NCBI RefSeq assembly: GCF_036663835.1
Contig: NZ_JAXOJT010000002.1
Location: 682,001 to 746,000, forward strand
DNA: 64,000 nucleotides
Direction of reading: 5' to 3'
Source of the DNA: Sphingomonas sp. LT1P40
Lineage (GTDB): Bacteria > Pseudomonadota > Alphaproteobacteria > Sphingomonadales > Sphingomonadaceae
Shown: positions 43,866-52,894 of the stretch, piece by piece
How positions within the stretch are numbered: the stretch's first letter is position 1
Layout: the number at the start of each line of letters is the position of its first letter
Notes under the pieces: generated by a model
The model's database searches: none
What the model was told of the DNA's origin: nothing
The model's input: only the letters and a program-made list of their open reading frames with translations
Program-made: the position numbers and the translations under genes

Positions 43866-44435
43866 ATGATCACCGCCATCCGCGAAGTCCGCCGTGCCAA
43901 GGGGTTGACCCTCGAAGATGTCGCCACACGCTGCGATCCACCCACTACCGCGCAGACGATCGGGCGGCTTGAGACCGGCACGCGTACCGTCTCGGTCGGC
44001 TGGCTCAACCGTATTGCCGCAGCACTTGGGGTCGATGCCGCCGATCTCGTCAAGCTGCCCGACCGCCCCGACATCCCCGTTGCCGCGATGCTCGACGCCT
44101 CGGGGGCACAGGCACCGCGGCGCACCGCCACCGTCACGCCCCCGCATGCAGAACCCGACCTGATAGCGATTACCGTATCCGGCGGCATCGGCGATTATCG
44201 CGCGGGCGACGCCATCTGGTGCCGCCGCCTCGCGCCGGGTTCGTTCGCGCCGGCGCTCAACCGCGACGTGCTGATCCCGCGTCCCGCCGGTCGCTTCCTG
44301 TTCGGCCGCCTGATCGCGCATGAAGGGGAAGGGGGGCGACTCAACATCCTCCCGCTCGGCCCCGGCGCGCGGCAACAGATCGTCACCGACCCGCCGTGGA
44401 TCGCCTGCGCGGTGCAGCTCATTCGTCAGCTCTAA
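43866..44435 (+). CDS. XRE-family transcriptional regulator
   Basis: 189 residues. N-terminal Cro/C1-type HTH (REVRRAKGLTLEDVATRC, TTAQTIGRLETGTRTVSVGW, LNRIAAALGVDAADLV) at residues 5-70. The C-terminal half (AITVSGGIGDYRAGDAIWCR, VLIPRPAGRFLFGRLIAHEG) is beta-rich and resembles an S24/LexA-type sensor without a visible catalytic Ser-Lys pair. Divergent from the DUF6456 gene. Target genes unknown. Confidence 0.88.
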   Translation: MITAIREVRRAKGLTLEDVATRCDPPTTAQTIGRLETGTRTVSVGWLNRIAAALGVDAADLVKLPDRPDIPVAAMLDASGAQAPRRTATVTPPHAEPDLIAITVSGGIGDYRAGDAIWCRRLAPGSFAPALNRDVLIPRPAGRFLFGRLIAHEGEGGRLNILPLGPGARQQIVTDPPWIACAVQLIRQL

Positions 44436-44495
44436 CCCCTATCTTGCGCGCCGCCCCACACAGGCGCATGCTGGCATCATTCCTTTAGGGGAGGA

Positions 44496-44864
44496 ATGCA
44501 CATGCGAATGACAACAGGCCTGATCGTGCTCACGCTCGCGGCGACGCCCGCCTTGGCGGAAGAGTGGGATTTCATGCTGACCAACGATGCGGGCAAGCCG
44601 ATCAAGACGATCGAACTGGCACCGTCGGGCAGCACCGAGTTTAAGCCGCAACTGCTCGATGAGGGGCAAAAGCGCGAACCCGTTATCAAGGTGAAGGCAA
44701 AGACCACCGTCCGCTTCGACAAGGCGGCGAAGCAATGTCGCTACGATATCAAGGCGACGTTCGAAGACACCACCAGCCAGGTGTGGAGCGGCGTGAACAT
44801 TTGCGACAACAGCTATATCACGCTGAAACTCGCGGGCGGCAGGGCAACCGTAAGCGCCAACTAA
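44496..44864 (+). CDS. Hypothetical periplasmic protein
   Basis: 122 residues with a signal peptide ending TPALA. Good GGGGAGGA ribosome site; ATGs at 44496, 44502 and 44508 are all possible. The mature part is beta-rich: WDFMLTNDAGKPIKTIELAP, then VRFDKAAKQCRYDIKATFED and VNICDNSYITLKL, with two cysteines. I recall similar small sphingomonad proteins of unknown function. Confidence 0.75.
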   Translation: MHMRMTTGLIVLTLAATPALAEEWDFMLTNDAGKPIKTIELAPSGSTEFKPQLLDEGQKREPVIKVKAKTTVRFDKAAKQCRYDIKATFEDTTSQVWSGVNICDNSYITLKLAGGRATVSAN

Positions 44865-44878
44865 ATCATTTTGAGGCG

Positions 44879-45023
44879 GCGGGTTGGGGCGATATTAGTC
44901 CAGGTGGAGCCGAGAAGGATGAATTTTGAGCACCGGAGCGCAGCGTACTTTCGGTACGTGGGCACCGGAGCGCAAAAATTCGCGCTTCGCAGGCCCGCTT
45001 GGGCTGATATAGCTCCAACCCGC
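44879..45023. repeat. Imperfect 145-bp palindromic element at the tRNA-Val 3' end
   Basis: The left end GCGGGTTGGGGCGATATTAG and the right end (GCGGGTTGGAGCTATATCAG on the other strand) match, and similarity continues inward for about 50 bp each side. Two direct copies of GCACCGGAGCGCA flank a central small hairpin around 44950. The element abuts the tRNA CCA end at 45025. This fills the 160-nt gap before the tRNA. Confidence 0.7.
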
Positions 45024-45024
45024 A

Positions 45025-45100
45025 TGGTGGGCGCTGACGGGCTCGAACCGCCGACCCTCTCGGTGTAAACGAGATGCTCTACCAACTGAGCTAAGCGCCC
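45025..45100 (-). tRNA. tRNA-Val (anticodon TAC)
   Basis: 76 nt with encoded CCA. The acceptor stem is GGGCGCT / AGCGCCC; D-arm GCTCAGTTGGTAGAGC; anticodon stem TCTCG / CGAGA with loop TTTACAC, anticodon TAC; T-arm with GGTTCGAGCCC. All arms pair properly. Confidence 0.97.
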
Positions 45101-45175
45101 CTCTCGGGATTTCGCCGCTTTTAGGGGGATTCGCAGGACGGTCAACGGTCGCCGACACGCAATATGCCATTGCGG

Positions 45176-46195
45176 TCAGGCCGCCCGCTTCTCCAGCGCG
45201 TGCGCCGCCTCGGCCATCAGCTGCGCGATGATCTCGGCGACCGGCTCTTCCTGTTTCACCATGCCGACCGACTGGCCCGCCATCAGCGACCCGTTGTCGA
45301 TATCGCCGTCGATCACCGCACGGCGCAGCGCGCCTGCCCAGTAATGCTCGATCTGCAGCTGCGCCTCCATCATCTCGACCTTGCCCTCGTCGAGCAATGC
45401 CGCAACTTCGCGCTGCTTGGCGGTGAACAGTTCCGACGATGCGTTCTTCAACGCGCGTACCGGAATCACCGGCAAACGCGGGTCGATCTGCACGCTGGAA
45501 ATGGCGTCGCGCGCGGAGGCGCGGAAGAACGCCTTCTTGAAATTGGGGTGGGCGATGCTCTCGGTCGCACAGGCAAAGCGCGTGCCCAGCTGCACCCCGG
45601 CCGCGCCCATATCCAGATAGCCCGCAATCGCCTCGCCGCGCCCGATCCCGCCCGCAACGAACACCGGCACCTGTTCGGCCACCTCGGGTAGGATCTCCTG
45701 CGCCAGCACGCTGGTCGACACCGGGCCGATATGGCCGCCGGCCTCCATTCCCTCGACCACCAGCGCATCGACGCCCGAGCGGATCAGCTTCTTGGCCAGC
45801 GACAAGGCAGGCGCAAAGCAGATCAGCTTGGCCCCGTTCGTCTTGATCGCATCCAGCGAACCCGTCGGCGGCAGCCCCCCGGCCAGCACGATATGCGTGA
45901 CATCATGCTTCGCGCACACCGCGATCAGGTCGAACAGCATCGGGTGCATCGTGATGAGGTTCACCCCGAACGGCTTGTCCGTCAGCGCCTTCGTGCCCGC
46001 AATCTCGGCATCCAGCAGCTCGGGCGTCATCGCCCCGCACGCGATCAGCCCGAATCCGCCCGCGTTGGAAATCGCGGAGACGAGATTACGCTCGCTAACC
46101 CACGACATCGCCCCGCACAGGATCGCGGTCTCGCTGCCCAGAAACTCGACGCCGCGCGCCATGCGGCGTTGCAGCCGCTCTTCACCAATGCTCAT
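45176..46195 (-). CDS. NAD(P)H-dependent flavin oxidoreductase (nitronate monooxygenase-like)
   Basis: 339 residues. FMN-dependent TIM barrel: LCGAMSWVSERNLVSAISNAGGFG at the start, KPFGVNLITMHP near 75, VEGMEAGGHIGPVST near 150, VPVFVAGGIGRGEAIAGYL and GAAGVQLGTRFACATES. These are the flavin and phosphate-binding blocks of the 2-nitropropane dioxygenase family; substrate may also be an enoyl compound. Single gene between tRNA-Val and lysC. Confidence 0.9.
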   Translation of the reverse strand: MSIGEERLQRRMARGVEFLGSETAILCGAMSWVSERNLVSAISNAGGFGLIACGAMTPELLDAEIAGTKALTDKPFGVNLITMHPMLFDLIAVCAKHDVTHIVLAGGLPPTGSLDAIKTNGAKLICFAPALSLAKKLIRSGVDALVVEGMEAGGHIGPVSTSVLAQEILPEVAEQVPVFVAGGIGRGEAIAGYLDMGAAGVQLGTRFACATESIAHPNFKKAFFRASARDAISSVQIDPRLPVIPVRALKNASSELFTAKQREVAALLDEGKVEMMEAQLQIEHYWAGALRRAVIDGDIDNGSLMAGQSVGMVKQEEPVAEIIAQLMAEAAHALEKRAA

Positions 46196-46238
46196 GGCGC
46201 GGACCTAGCCGGGGCGGGCGGGGTCAGGCAAGCCTTGC

Positions 46239-47498
46239 CTACGCCGCCTCATCCTCCGGCGCGTCCAGCCCATAGGCCGTGTGCAGCACGCGCACCGCCA
46301 GCTCGGTATAATCCTCCTCGATCAGCACGCTGACCTTGATCTCGGACGTGGTGATGGCGAGGATGTTGATGCGGCGTTCGCCCAGCGTTTCGAACATCTG
46401 TGCGGCGACACCAGCGTGGCTGCGCATGCCGACGCCGACGACACTGATCTTGGCGACCTTGGGATCGTGGATCAGCGCGTCGTAACCGATCGGCGCCTTC
46501 GCCTTTTCCAGCACGTCGAGCGCGCGAGTCAGTTCGGCGCGTGGCACTGTGAACGTGACGTCGGTCGATCCGGTCGCATGCGCGATATTCTGGATGATCA
46601 TGTCGACGTTGATCCCCGCCTCCGCCAGCGGCGTGAAGATATGGCCGACGGCACCGGGACGGTCGGGGACGTTGGTCAGCGTCACCTTCGCTTCGTTTTT
46701 GTCATGCGCGATACCGGTGATGAGCTGGCGTTCCACGTCGTCAATCTCCTCTTCGCCGACGATCAGCGTGCCGCGATGGCCGTCATCGTCATGTGTGTCT
46801 TCGAAAGAAGAAAGCACGCGCACGCGCACCCCCTCCTTCATCGCCAGCCCGACCGAGCGCGTCTGGAGCACTTTCGCGCCCACGCTCGCCAGTTCCAGCA
46901 TTTCTTCATAGGTAACCTTGGACAGTTTGCGCGCACGCGGCACGATCCGGGGGTCGGTCGTGTAAACGCCGTCCACGTCCGTATAGATATCGCAGCGGTC
47001 GGCCTTCATCGCGGCTGCCACCGCCACCGCCGATGTGTCCGATCCGCCCCGGCCCAACGTTGTGACGCGATTCTCCGCCGTCAGACCCTGAAACCCCGGC
47101 ACCACCGCGACATGGCCGTCGGCGAGGCTGGCGTTGAGGGCGTCGGTGTCGATGCCCTCGATCCGCGCCGAGCTGTGCGCGCCGTTGGTGTGGACCGGCA
47201 GCTGCCAGCCCATCCATGATCGCGCGGGCACACCGATCGCCTGCAAGGCGATGGCGAGCAACCCGCTGGTCACCTGTTCACCGGCGGAGACGACGACGTC
47301 ATATTCTCGCAAATCGTAAAGCGCGCTCGCCTCGCGGCAGAACCCCACCAGCCGGTCGGTTTCGCCCGACATGGCGGAGACGACGACGGCGACCTGATTG
47401 CCTGCTTCCCATTCGCGCTTCACGCGCGCGGCGACGTTGCGAATCCGCTCGATGCCCGCCATCGACGTGCCACCGAACTTCATCACGATGCGTGCCAT
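46239..47498 (-). CDS. lysC: Aspartate kinase
   Basis: 419 residues from the ATG at 47498. First step of the lysine/threonine/methionine pathway. N-terminal VMKFGGTSMAGIERIRNVA, GRGGSDTSAVAVAAAMKAD and DVDGVYTTDPRIVPRA form the kinase domain; two ACT domains follow after about residue 265 (ISVVGVGMRSHAGVAAQMFE, INILAITTSEIKVSVLI), suggesting feedback inhibition. Divergent from ubiG. Confidence 0.96.
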   Translation of the reverse strand: MARIVMKFGGTSMAGIERIRNVAARVKREWEAGNQVAVVVSAMSGETDRLVGFCREASALYDLREYDVVVSAGEQVTSGLLAIALQAIGVPARSWMGWQLPVHTNGAHSSARIEGIDTDALNASLADGHVAVVPGFQGLTAENRVTTLGRGGSDTSAVAVAAAMKADRCDIYTDVDGVYTTDPRIVPRARKLSKVTYEEMLELASVGAKVLQTRSVGLAMKEGVRVRVLSSFEDTHDDDGHRGTLIVGEEEIDDVERQLITGIAHDKNEAKVTLTNVPDRPGAVGHIFTPLAEAGINVDMIIQNIAHATGSTDVTFTVPRAELTRALDVLEKAKAPIGYDALIHDPKVAKISVVGVGMRSHAGVAAQMFETLGERRINILAITTSEIKVSVLIEEDYTELAVRVLHTAYGLDAPEDEAA

Positions 47499-47560
47499 GA
47501 GTCTTCTGCCCCCTGAACCAAATGCTTGGGTCGTTGCGGAGGCGCTGATAGGAGGGGGGG

Positions 47561-48310
47561 ATGGCGATGACAAGCAAAGCAACCATTGACCCGCGTGAAG
47601 CTGAGCATTTCGGCAAGCTGGCGGCGGACTGGTGGAATCCCAAGGGCTCGTCGGCGATGCTGCACCGGCTGAACCCGGTGCGGCTACGCTATATCCGGGA
47701 GGCAGTGGATGCGCATTGGCATGGCGACGCCCACGGTTTCACGCCGCTGACGGGCAAGGCTGCCGTTGATGTCGGCTGTGGCGCGGGCTTGCTGACCGAA
47801 CCGCTTGCCCGGCTGGGCGCGCGCGTCACCGGGGTCGATGCCGCGCCCGAGAATATCGGTGCGGCACAGGCCCATGCCGGTGCCTCCGGCCTGGAAATCA
47901 AATATCTGGCGGGCGAGTTCGAGGGCGTCGCGGCGGGCCGGACCTTCGATCTGGTCGTCTCGATGGAGGTCATCGAACATGTCACCGATCCCGCCGCGTT
48001 CGTGCGCGGTCTCGCTGCCGCCCTTGCCCCGGGCGGCCTCATGATCCTCTCAACCCCCAACCGCACGCCGCTGTCACGGCTGGCGATGATTACGGTCGGC
48101 GAAGGGCTGGGCATGATCCCGAAGGGCACGCACGACCATGACAAGTTCATCACGCCCGGCGAATTGACCAAGCTGCTCGCCGCCGCCGGGCTGGACGTCG
48201 CCGATCTGCGCGGCCTGTCCTTCTCGCCCGGCGCGGGCTTTCACCTGTCGGACGACACCAGCCTCAACTATCTGCTGACCGCGCGGTGGTCGGTCGAGCG
48301 GGCGGCATAA
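47561..48310 (+). CDS. ubiG: Ubiquinone biosynthesis O-methyltransferase
   Basis: 249 residues. SAM-dependent methyltransferase of both O-methylations in ubiquinone synthesis. HFGKLAADWWNPKGSSAMLH at the N-terminus is the UbiG signature, then the SAM loop AVDVGCGAGLLTEPLARLGA, VVSMEVIEHVTDP, and LFISTPNRT-like LMILSTPNRTPLS. Amphipathic membrane-contact segment in the C-terminal half. Single gene. Confidence 0.96.
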   Translation: MAMTSKATIDPREAEHFGKLAADWWNPKGSSAMLHRLNPVRLRYIREAVDAHWHGDAHGFTPLTGKAAVDVGCGAGLLTEPLARLGARVTGVDAAPENIGAAQAHAGASGLEIKYLAGEFEGVAAGRTFDLVVSMEVIEHVTDPAAFVRGLAAALAPGGLMILSTPNRTPLSRLAMITVGEGLGMIPKGTHDHDKFITPGELTKLLAAAGLDVADLRGLSFSPGAGFHLSDDTSLNYLLTARWSVERAA

Positions 48311-48408
48311 CGATCCGGAATGCGCGGCGATCGGTGGATGCGGTCGAAGATCGTTGCCGCCCGCTCGCACGCCTGTTTCAAGCGCTCTGCCTCCCGCTCG
48401 CCGTTCAT
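48268..48408 (-). CDS. Possible small protein behind the membrane gene
   Basis: 46 residues from an ATG at 48408 whose ATGA overlaps the stop of the upstream membrane protein. Charged, helical (NGEREAERLKQACERAATIF). Overlaps the 3' end of ubiG on the other strand by 43 nt. The overlap type supports coupling; sequence alone does not prove it is coding. Confidence 0.35.
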   Translation of the reverse strand: MNGEREAERLKQACERAATIFDRIHRSPRIPDRYAARSTDHRAVSR

Positions 48409-48971
48409 GTTTCTTTCGCCGACATACGGAATAGCGTCGCCGCGACCAGCCACAGGCCCGTGAAGAACCCGCTCAGTACGATCACATCGCGCGGCCATGC
48501 CCTGCCATCGGTTCCCAAGTCACCGATCAACGCGATTGCGCCAACCACCACTTGCGATACCGCTGCGGCGATCAGCGTCCAGCCCATTCCCTCGGCGCGG
48601 AAATGCGCGATGCACGCCCCGCCGGTGATGACCGCGATCACCCCCGCGAACATCAAATTGGCGTCGTTATTCTCGCTGCCGATGATGCCCACCGCCAGAT
48701 TGAGCCAGATCAACAGGAACACGCCCAGCACGGTCACCCCGGCGGCGACGCGATAGGCCATCGCGTTCGACCGGCTCGACAGCCATTCATACGCCCCCAG
48801 AATGATCGCGAGCAGCCCGCCCATCACGATGAAGTCGCTCGCGGTCCACTGCACCTCTTCGGTAAACTGCATTGCGATCGCCGGAATTGTCAGCAGCCCT
48901 GCCGCCGCGCTCCACCGCGCGATCCGCCACAGGTTGCGCCCGCCGCCATGCTTGTCCGTTATCGCCGCCAT
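48405..48971 (-). CDS. Hypothetical membrane protein
   Basis: 188 residues from the ATG at 48971 (a ribosome-like GGCGGG precedes it). About five or six transmembrane helices: GLLTIPAIAMQFTEEVQWTA, FIVMGGLLAIILGAYEWL, AAGVTVLGVFLLIWLNLAVG, LMFAGVIAVITGGACIAH, and LIAAAVSQVVVGAIALIG. Similar sphingomonad proteins are of unknown function. The 48972-49277 gap upstream has no gene I can support. Confidence 0.78.
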   Translation of the reverse strand: MAAITDKHGGGRNLWRIARWSAAAGLLTIPAIAMQFTEEVQWTASDFIVMGGLLAIILGAYEWLSSRSNAMAYRVAAGVTVLGVFLLIWLNLAVGIIGSENNDANLMFAGVIAVITGGACIAHFRAEGMGWTLIAAAVSQVVVGAIALIGDLGTDGRAWPRDVIVLSGFFTGLWLVAATLFRMSAKET

Positions 48972-49277
48972 CTGCCCGCCTTTTTGTTTCGATTGAGGGA
49001 GCGGCATCGTCTGTCCGAAGGGTGAGCGTCATGAGCAAAGCATGATGTTTCGCTGAAATCGGCGGAATAGCATTTTCCTACAGACCCGGCTTCGCGATAT
49101 ATGGTCCGTCCGATGACCGACCGGGACGCTTTCATTCAATCAGCCGCATGCGGCACCCCAGAGAGCGCGCGCGCATGCGCGAGGCAGTGTGACTTTTGGG
49201 ACTTTTCACGGTTCGGCGTGGCACTCACCACGCGCCTGACAACCCGTCGATTGTGTCAACTGCGTCAACTTGTCGCG
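48972..49277. other. 306-nt gene-free gap
   Basis: Between the membrane protein start and the csaA stop. Short frames exist but none has coding signals. A short repeated GTCAACT/GCGTCAACT stretch occurs near 49255-49270. Probably holds the promoter of the membrane gene. Confidence 0.5.
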
Positions 49278-49649
49278 TCAGAACAGCCGTCCGCCATTCG
49301 GCACCGGAACGCTGGGATGAAACAGCACGACCTGCCCGTCCGCATCGGGGAAGCCCAGCGTCAGCACTTCCGACATCATGGGGCCGATCTGGCGCGGTGG
49401 GAAATTGACCACCGCCGCGACCTGCAATCCGGGCAGGTCGGCCAGCGCGTGATGTTCGGTAATCTGCGCCGACGATCGCTTCACGCCGATCACGGGTCCG
49501 AAATCGATGGTCAGCTTGAACGCGGGCTTGCGCGCTTCCGGAAACGGTTCGGCGGCGATGATCGTGCCGACGCGAATATCGACCGCGAGGAACTGGTCGA
49601 ACACGATCTCGGGCGCTGCGGGCGCTGTGGCTTGGTGGGAAATATGCAT
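49278..49649 (-). CDS. csaA: tRNA-binding protein, CsaA type
   Basis: 123 residues from the ATG at 49649, with GGAGTC upstream. OB-fold tRNA-binding domain: [40 protein letters not shown], then [20 protein letters not shown] and [20 protein letters not shown]. This is the CsaA/Trbp111 pattern; the protein acts as a dimeric chaperone or tRNA binder. Divergent from ung. Confidence 0.93.
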   Translation of the reverse strand: MHISHQATAPAAPEIVFDQFLAVDIRVGTIIAAEPFPEARKPAFKLTIDFGPVIGVKRSSAQITEHHALADLPGLQVAAVVNFPPRQIGPMMSEVLTLGFPDADGQVVLFHPSVPVPNGGRLF

Positions 49650-49709
49650 AAGGCGACTCCTTTTGCCGCCCGATTGACAGACCCGGGCGGTTTCGCCCAG
49701 TCCCGCACA

Positions 49710-50396
49710 ATGAGCGTGAAGCTGCACCCCGACTGGCTCGACCCGTTACAGGCGGAGTTCGACAGCGATTACATGGCGTCGCTGCGCGCCTTTTTGCTCG
49801 CGGAAAAGGCGGCCGGAAAACGCATCTTCCCAAACAGTGCCGACTGGTTTCGCGCGCTCGACCTTACCCCGCCGCAAGATGCTCGGGTCGTCATTCTCGG
49901 GCAGGATCCCTATCATGGCGCGGGACAGGCGCACGGCCTATGTTTTTCGGTCCAGCCGGGCGTCCGCGTGCCGCCCAGTCTGGTCAACATCTATAAGGAA
50001 TTGAACACTGATCTTGGGATCGTCCCGGCGCGGCACGGTTTTCTGGAGCATTGGGCGAAGCAGGGTGTCCTGCTGCTCAACAATGTCCTGACGGTTGAGA
50101 TGGGTGTGGCCGCGTCGCACAAGGGGCGCGGCTGGGAGCGGTTCACCGATGCAGTCGTCGCGCACGTCAATGCGCAACCGCAGCCGGTAGTGTTCATGCT
50201 GTGGGGTAGCCATGCGCAGAAAAAGGCGGCGTCGGTCGATTCGCGGCATCTTGTGCTCCGCGCACCGCACCCGTCGCCGCTGTCTGCGCATACCGGCTTC
50301 CTCGGATGCCGCCATTTTTCACAGGCGAACAGCTTTCTCAAGGCGCACGGGCGGGGGGCGATCGACTGGGCATTGCCGCCGATTGCAAGTGTTTGA
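49710..50396 (+). CDS. ung: Uracil-DNA glycosylase
   Basis: 228 residues from the ATG at 49710. Removes uracil from DNA. Active-site blocks are [22 protein letters not shown] near residue 65, [35 protein letters not shown], and the C-terminal leucine loop [20 protein letters not shown]. Length fits family 1 UDG. Confidence 0.97.
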   Translation: MSVKLHPDWLDPLQAEFDSDYMASLRAFLLAEKAAGKRIFPNSADWFRALDLTPPQDARVVILGQDPYHGAGQAHGLCFSVQPGVRVPPSLVNIYKELNTDLGIVPARHGFLEHWAKQGVLLLNNVLTVEMGVAASHKGRGWERFTDAVVAHVNAQPQPVVFMLWGSHAQKKAASVDSRHLVLRAPHPSPLSAHTGFLGCRHFSQANSFLKAHGRGAIDWALPPIASV

Positions 50397-50422
50397 CTTT
50401 CGTTATTTTCGATGCCTAGACA
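50393..50422 (+). promoter_or_regulatory. Possible promoter for the 50-aa ORF
   Basis: TTGACT at 50393 and TAGACA at 50417 with an 18-nt AT-rich spacer, overlapping the ung stop. Places a start site about 25 nt before the small ORF at 50453. Confidence 0.45.
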
Positions 50423-50452
50423 AGGGCATCAAAACTTGGGGTGGGGGCCGGG

Positions 50453-50605
50453 ATGGCTGACAAGATTCGGAACCATAGCGTAGCCGCCGATCAGCGTGCC
50501 GCTCGTCAATCCTGGGTGCGCCCGACGGTTCGCCGACTCGCTGCGAGCGCGGCCGAAATCGGCACCCGTCCTGACAATACGGACGGTGCCTTCTCCTTTT
50601 CGTGA
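50453..50605 (+). CDS. Small peptide, RiPP-precursor-like
   Basis: 50 residues with leader-like WVRPTVRRLAASAAEIG and a tail NTDGAFSFS rich in Gly, Ser, Asp and Phe. The W-x-x-P-x-v-r-r-L-x-A-x-x-AE-x-G pattern resembles short sphingomonad precursor-type peptides that I recall from lasso or other RiPP contexts. A promoter and a G-rich ribosome site precede it. No maturation enzyme is seen beside it, so it would be an orphan. Coding status moderate, function speculative. Confidence 0.45.
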   Translation: MADKIRNHSVAADQRAARQSWVRPTVRRLAASAAEIGTRPDNTDGAFSFS

Positions 50606-50620
50606 GGTGCCATGCGCGGA

Positions 50621-52783
50621 TCAGAAACTGATTCGCGCCGCCACCCGGATGTCGCGCCCTGCCAGCGGGACAAAATCCTTGGTAAAGGATGCATGGCGGC
50701 GGGCGTCGACATCGAAGATATTGTTGGCTGACAAGATCAGCGCGGTTTCGCGCTTCTCACCAAACGGGTGCCAGGTGAGCGACGCATTGACCAGCGTGAA
50801 AGCCGCCGTTCCGGTCTCGAACGCGGCGATGCGCGATTGCTTCGTCACGTGCTCCACCTCGACCCGTCCGCCGAAATCGCCTTGGTTGACGTCGATGCCG
50901 CCCAGGATGCGCAGCGGCGGGATGCGCGGCACCGGGCTGCCATCCTCCAGCGTGGCGCGGACATAATCGGCGACGATGTTGCCGCCGACCGTAAACTCGC
51001 CCTTGTGCAGCAGGGTCGCCGAGACTTCACCCTCGACGCCGATGTAGCGCGCATCGGACTGGCGGTACTGAAACACGGGTAGTTCATCGATTTCGAGGCC
51101 GGTTTCGGTCTCGTAAATATAGTCGCTGAACCAGTTGGCATAGCCCGCGACCTGAAACTTCAGGCTGCCGATCGCGCCGCGGGCGTAAATCTCGCCGCCC
51201 CAGCTTTTCTCGGTACGGAAATCGGGGTTGCCGACCTCATAGGCCTGAGTCGCAACGTGCGGCCCGTTGGAGAACAGCTCCTCACCCGACGGCGCACGGA
51301 CGGCGCGTGAGGCGTTGACGCCGACCTTGACCCGCGGCCCGACCGCATAGGACAGGCCCACTGCGCCCGAAAAGGCGTTGAAGGTCCGATCTACACCGCC
51401 GATCGGCGAATCCTCGTCCAGTCCGAACTTCACCGCGTTCGAGCTGACGTTGGTGTGCTCGTAGCGAAGCGCGCCCTCCAGCCCGAGGTCGCCCAATTTC
51501 ACTTCCTGCAACGCGAACACGCCATATTGATCGGTGGTGTTTGGCGGCACGAAGGCTTCGGCACCGATCGCCGAGAAATCGCGGGTGAAACCCTGAAAAC
51601 CCACCACGCCGCGCCAGCCGCCGCGATCCGCCTGAACAAGTTCCAGCCGTCCCTCGAACCCGTCGGAAGCGAACACCGTGCCGACCTCGTCGCCCTCGAA
51701 CTCGGTATGTTCATAGGTCGAATAGCCGGCGCGCACGCGGATTTTGTCGAGAAGGCCGCCATTGAGGTTGACCTCGCCGCGCAGGTCGGCGCGCAGCTGG
51801 TTCAGCGCGATGGTGACCGGTGCTTCGCCATGCTCTTCGTCCTCCGGCTCACCGTTCTCATGATGGTGTTCGGCACCCGGGCGCGAAGGGACGCCGTACT
51901 TCGTGTCGTAATAGCCGACCGAAAAGCCGAGACTGCCACCGTCGTTGATGAGCGCCAGCCCGCCACCCAGCGTATAGGTGCGGGTGCCGCTATTGGGCAG
52001 GCGGCCGCGCTGGTTGGCGACTTCAAGCGCCTCCGCTGCCTCGTCGGCATGGCCTTCTTCGGCTTCTTCGGCGGCGATTTCGAGCTGTTCGGCGCGCAGC
52101 GACGGGCTGAGTACGAAGCCTCCGATACGGACATCGTCGGACTTGCGATAACTGCCGTCGAAATGGAGGACGATCTGTTTCGTCAGTGCGACATCGACCG
52201 CAGCACCCCCGCTGCGCTCGTCGGCCGCGGATCCATAGGTCCCCATCGCATCGACGTGAAAACCATTCTCCGGCACGGCGCGTGGAATGCGGCGGTCGAG
52301 CACGTTGACCGCGCCGCCGATCGCCTGACTGCCGAACAGCAGCACGGCGGGGCCGCGCAGCACTTCGATTCGCTCGGCGGTCAGCGGGTCGATCGATACG
52401 GCATGGTCGGTTGAGGTGTTGGAGACGTCGAGCGTGCCGAGTCCGTCGGACAGCACGCGAACGCGCTCACCCTGAAACCCGCGCAGGATCGGGCGCGACG
52501 CACCAGGGCTGAACGACGTGGCGGAGACGCCCGGCACACGAGTCAGTGTGTCGCCGATCTGGCCGCGAATATCGCGCACCAGCTCATCGCCGGTCACCAC
52601 CGAACTGCCCGCGAGCAAGTCGAGGTCGGCCACGAACGGCGCGGTGATGACGACATCGTCGGCTGGCTCGCCGTGCACGATGCTGCGGCCGTCGCTGTCG
52701 CGCTCCTGATGCTCGGCGGTCTGGGCGAGCGCCGGAAAGGCGAGGAAACTGGTGGCGAACAGGGCAATGGCGCTACGCTTCAT
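50621..52783 (-). CDS. TonB-dependent outer-membrane receptor, ZnuD-like
   Basis: 720 residues from the ATG at 52783 (signal MKRSAIALFATSFLAFPALAQ). The plug domain (about 45-160) has PGVSATSFSPGASRPILRGF and IDPLTAERIEVLRGPAVLLF, as in ZnuD. Two acidic/His-rich extracellular loops stand out: around residues 230-250 (EEAEEGHADEAAEALE) and 300-320 (EHHHENGEPEDEEHGEAP), good for metal capture. The barrel ends in RVAARISF. Candidate Zur box upstream. Zinc as substrate is inferred. Confidence 0.9.
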   Translation of the reverse strand: MKRSAIALFATSFLAFPALAQTAEHQERDSDGRSIVHGEPADDVVITAPFVADLDLLAGSSVVTGDELVRDIRGQIGDTLTRVPGVSATSFSPGASRPILRGFQGERVRVLSDGLGTLDVSNTSTDHAVSIDPLTAERIEVLRGPAVLLFGSQAIGGAVNVLDRRIPRAVPENGFHVDAMGTYGSAADERSGGAAVDVALTKQIVLHFDGSYRKSDDVRIGGFVLSPSLRAEQLEIAAEEAEEGHADEAAEALEVANQRGRLPNSGTRTYTLGGGLALINDGGSLGFSVGYYDTKYGVPSRPGAEHHHENGEPEDEEHGEAPVTIALNQLRADLRGEVNLNGGLLDKIRVRAGYSTYEHTEFEGDEVGTVFASDGFEGRLELVQADRGGWRGVVGFQGFTRDFSAIGAEAFVPPNTTDQYGVFALQEVKLGDLGLEGALRYEHTNVSSNAVKFGLDEDSPIGGVDRTFNAFSGAVGLSYAVGPRVKVGVNASRAVRAPSGEELFSNGPHVATQAYEVGNPDFRTEKSWGGEIYARGAIGSLKFQVAGYANWFSDYIYETETGLEIDELPVFQYRQSDARYIGVEGEVSATLLHKGEFTVGGNIVADYVRATLEDGSPVPRIPPLRILGGIDVNQGDFGGRVEVEHVTKQSRIAAFETGTAAFTLVNASLTWHPFGEKRETALILSANNIFDVDARRHASFTKDFVPLAGRDIRVAARISF

Positions 52784-52826
52784 GGGAATACGCGATCCTC
52801 GGCTGAAAGAACGCGGCTCCTTTAAG

Positions 52827-52846
52827 AGCAATGTTACAACATCACA
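52827..52846. promoter_or_regulatory. Candidate Zur operator
   Basis: GCAATGTTACAACATCAC contains the palindrome ATGTT-AC-AACAT at 52831-52842. This is close to the alphaproteobacterial Zur/Fur-type consensus and lies about 50 nt before the receptor start, in the promoter region. Confidence 0.6.
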
Positions 52847-52894
52847 AGCGCCAGCTTACGAAAATCGGACGGGGCCAGTCGCTGGTGCGGCGAA

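Noticed and set aside
45025..46195. Prophage integrated at tRNA-Val
   Set aside because: No integrase and no second tRNA fragment are seen near the tRNA; only a short palindrome.
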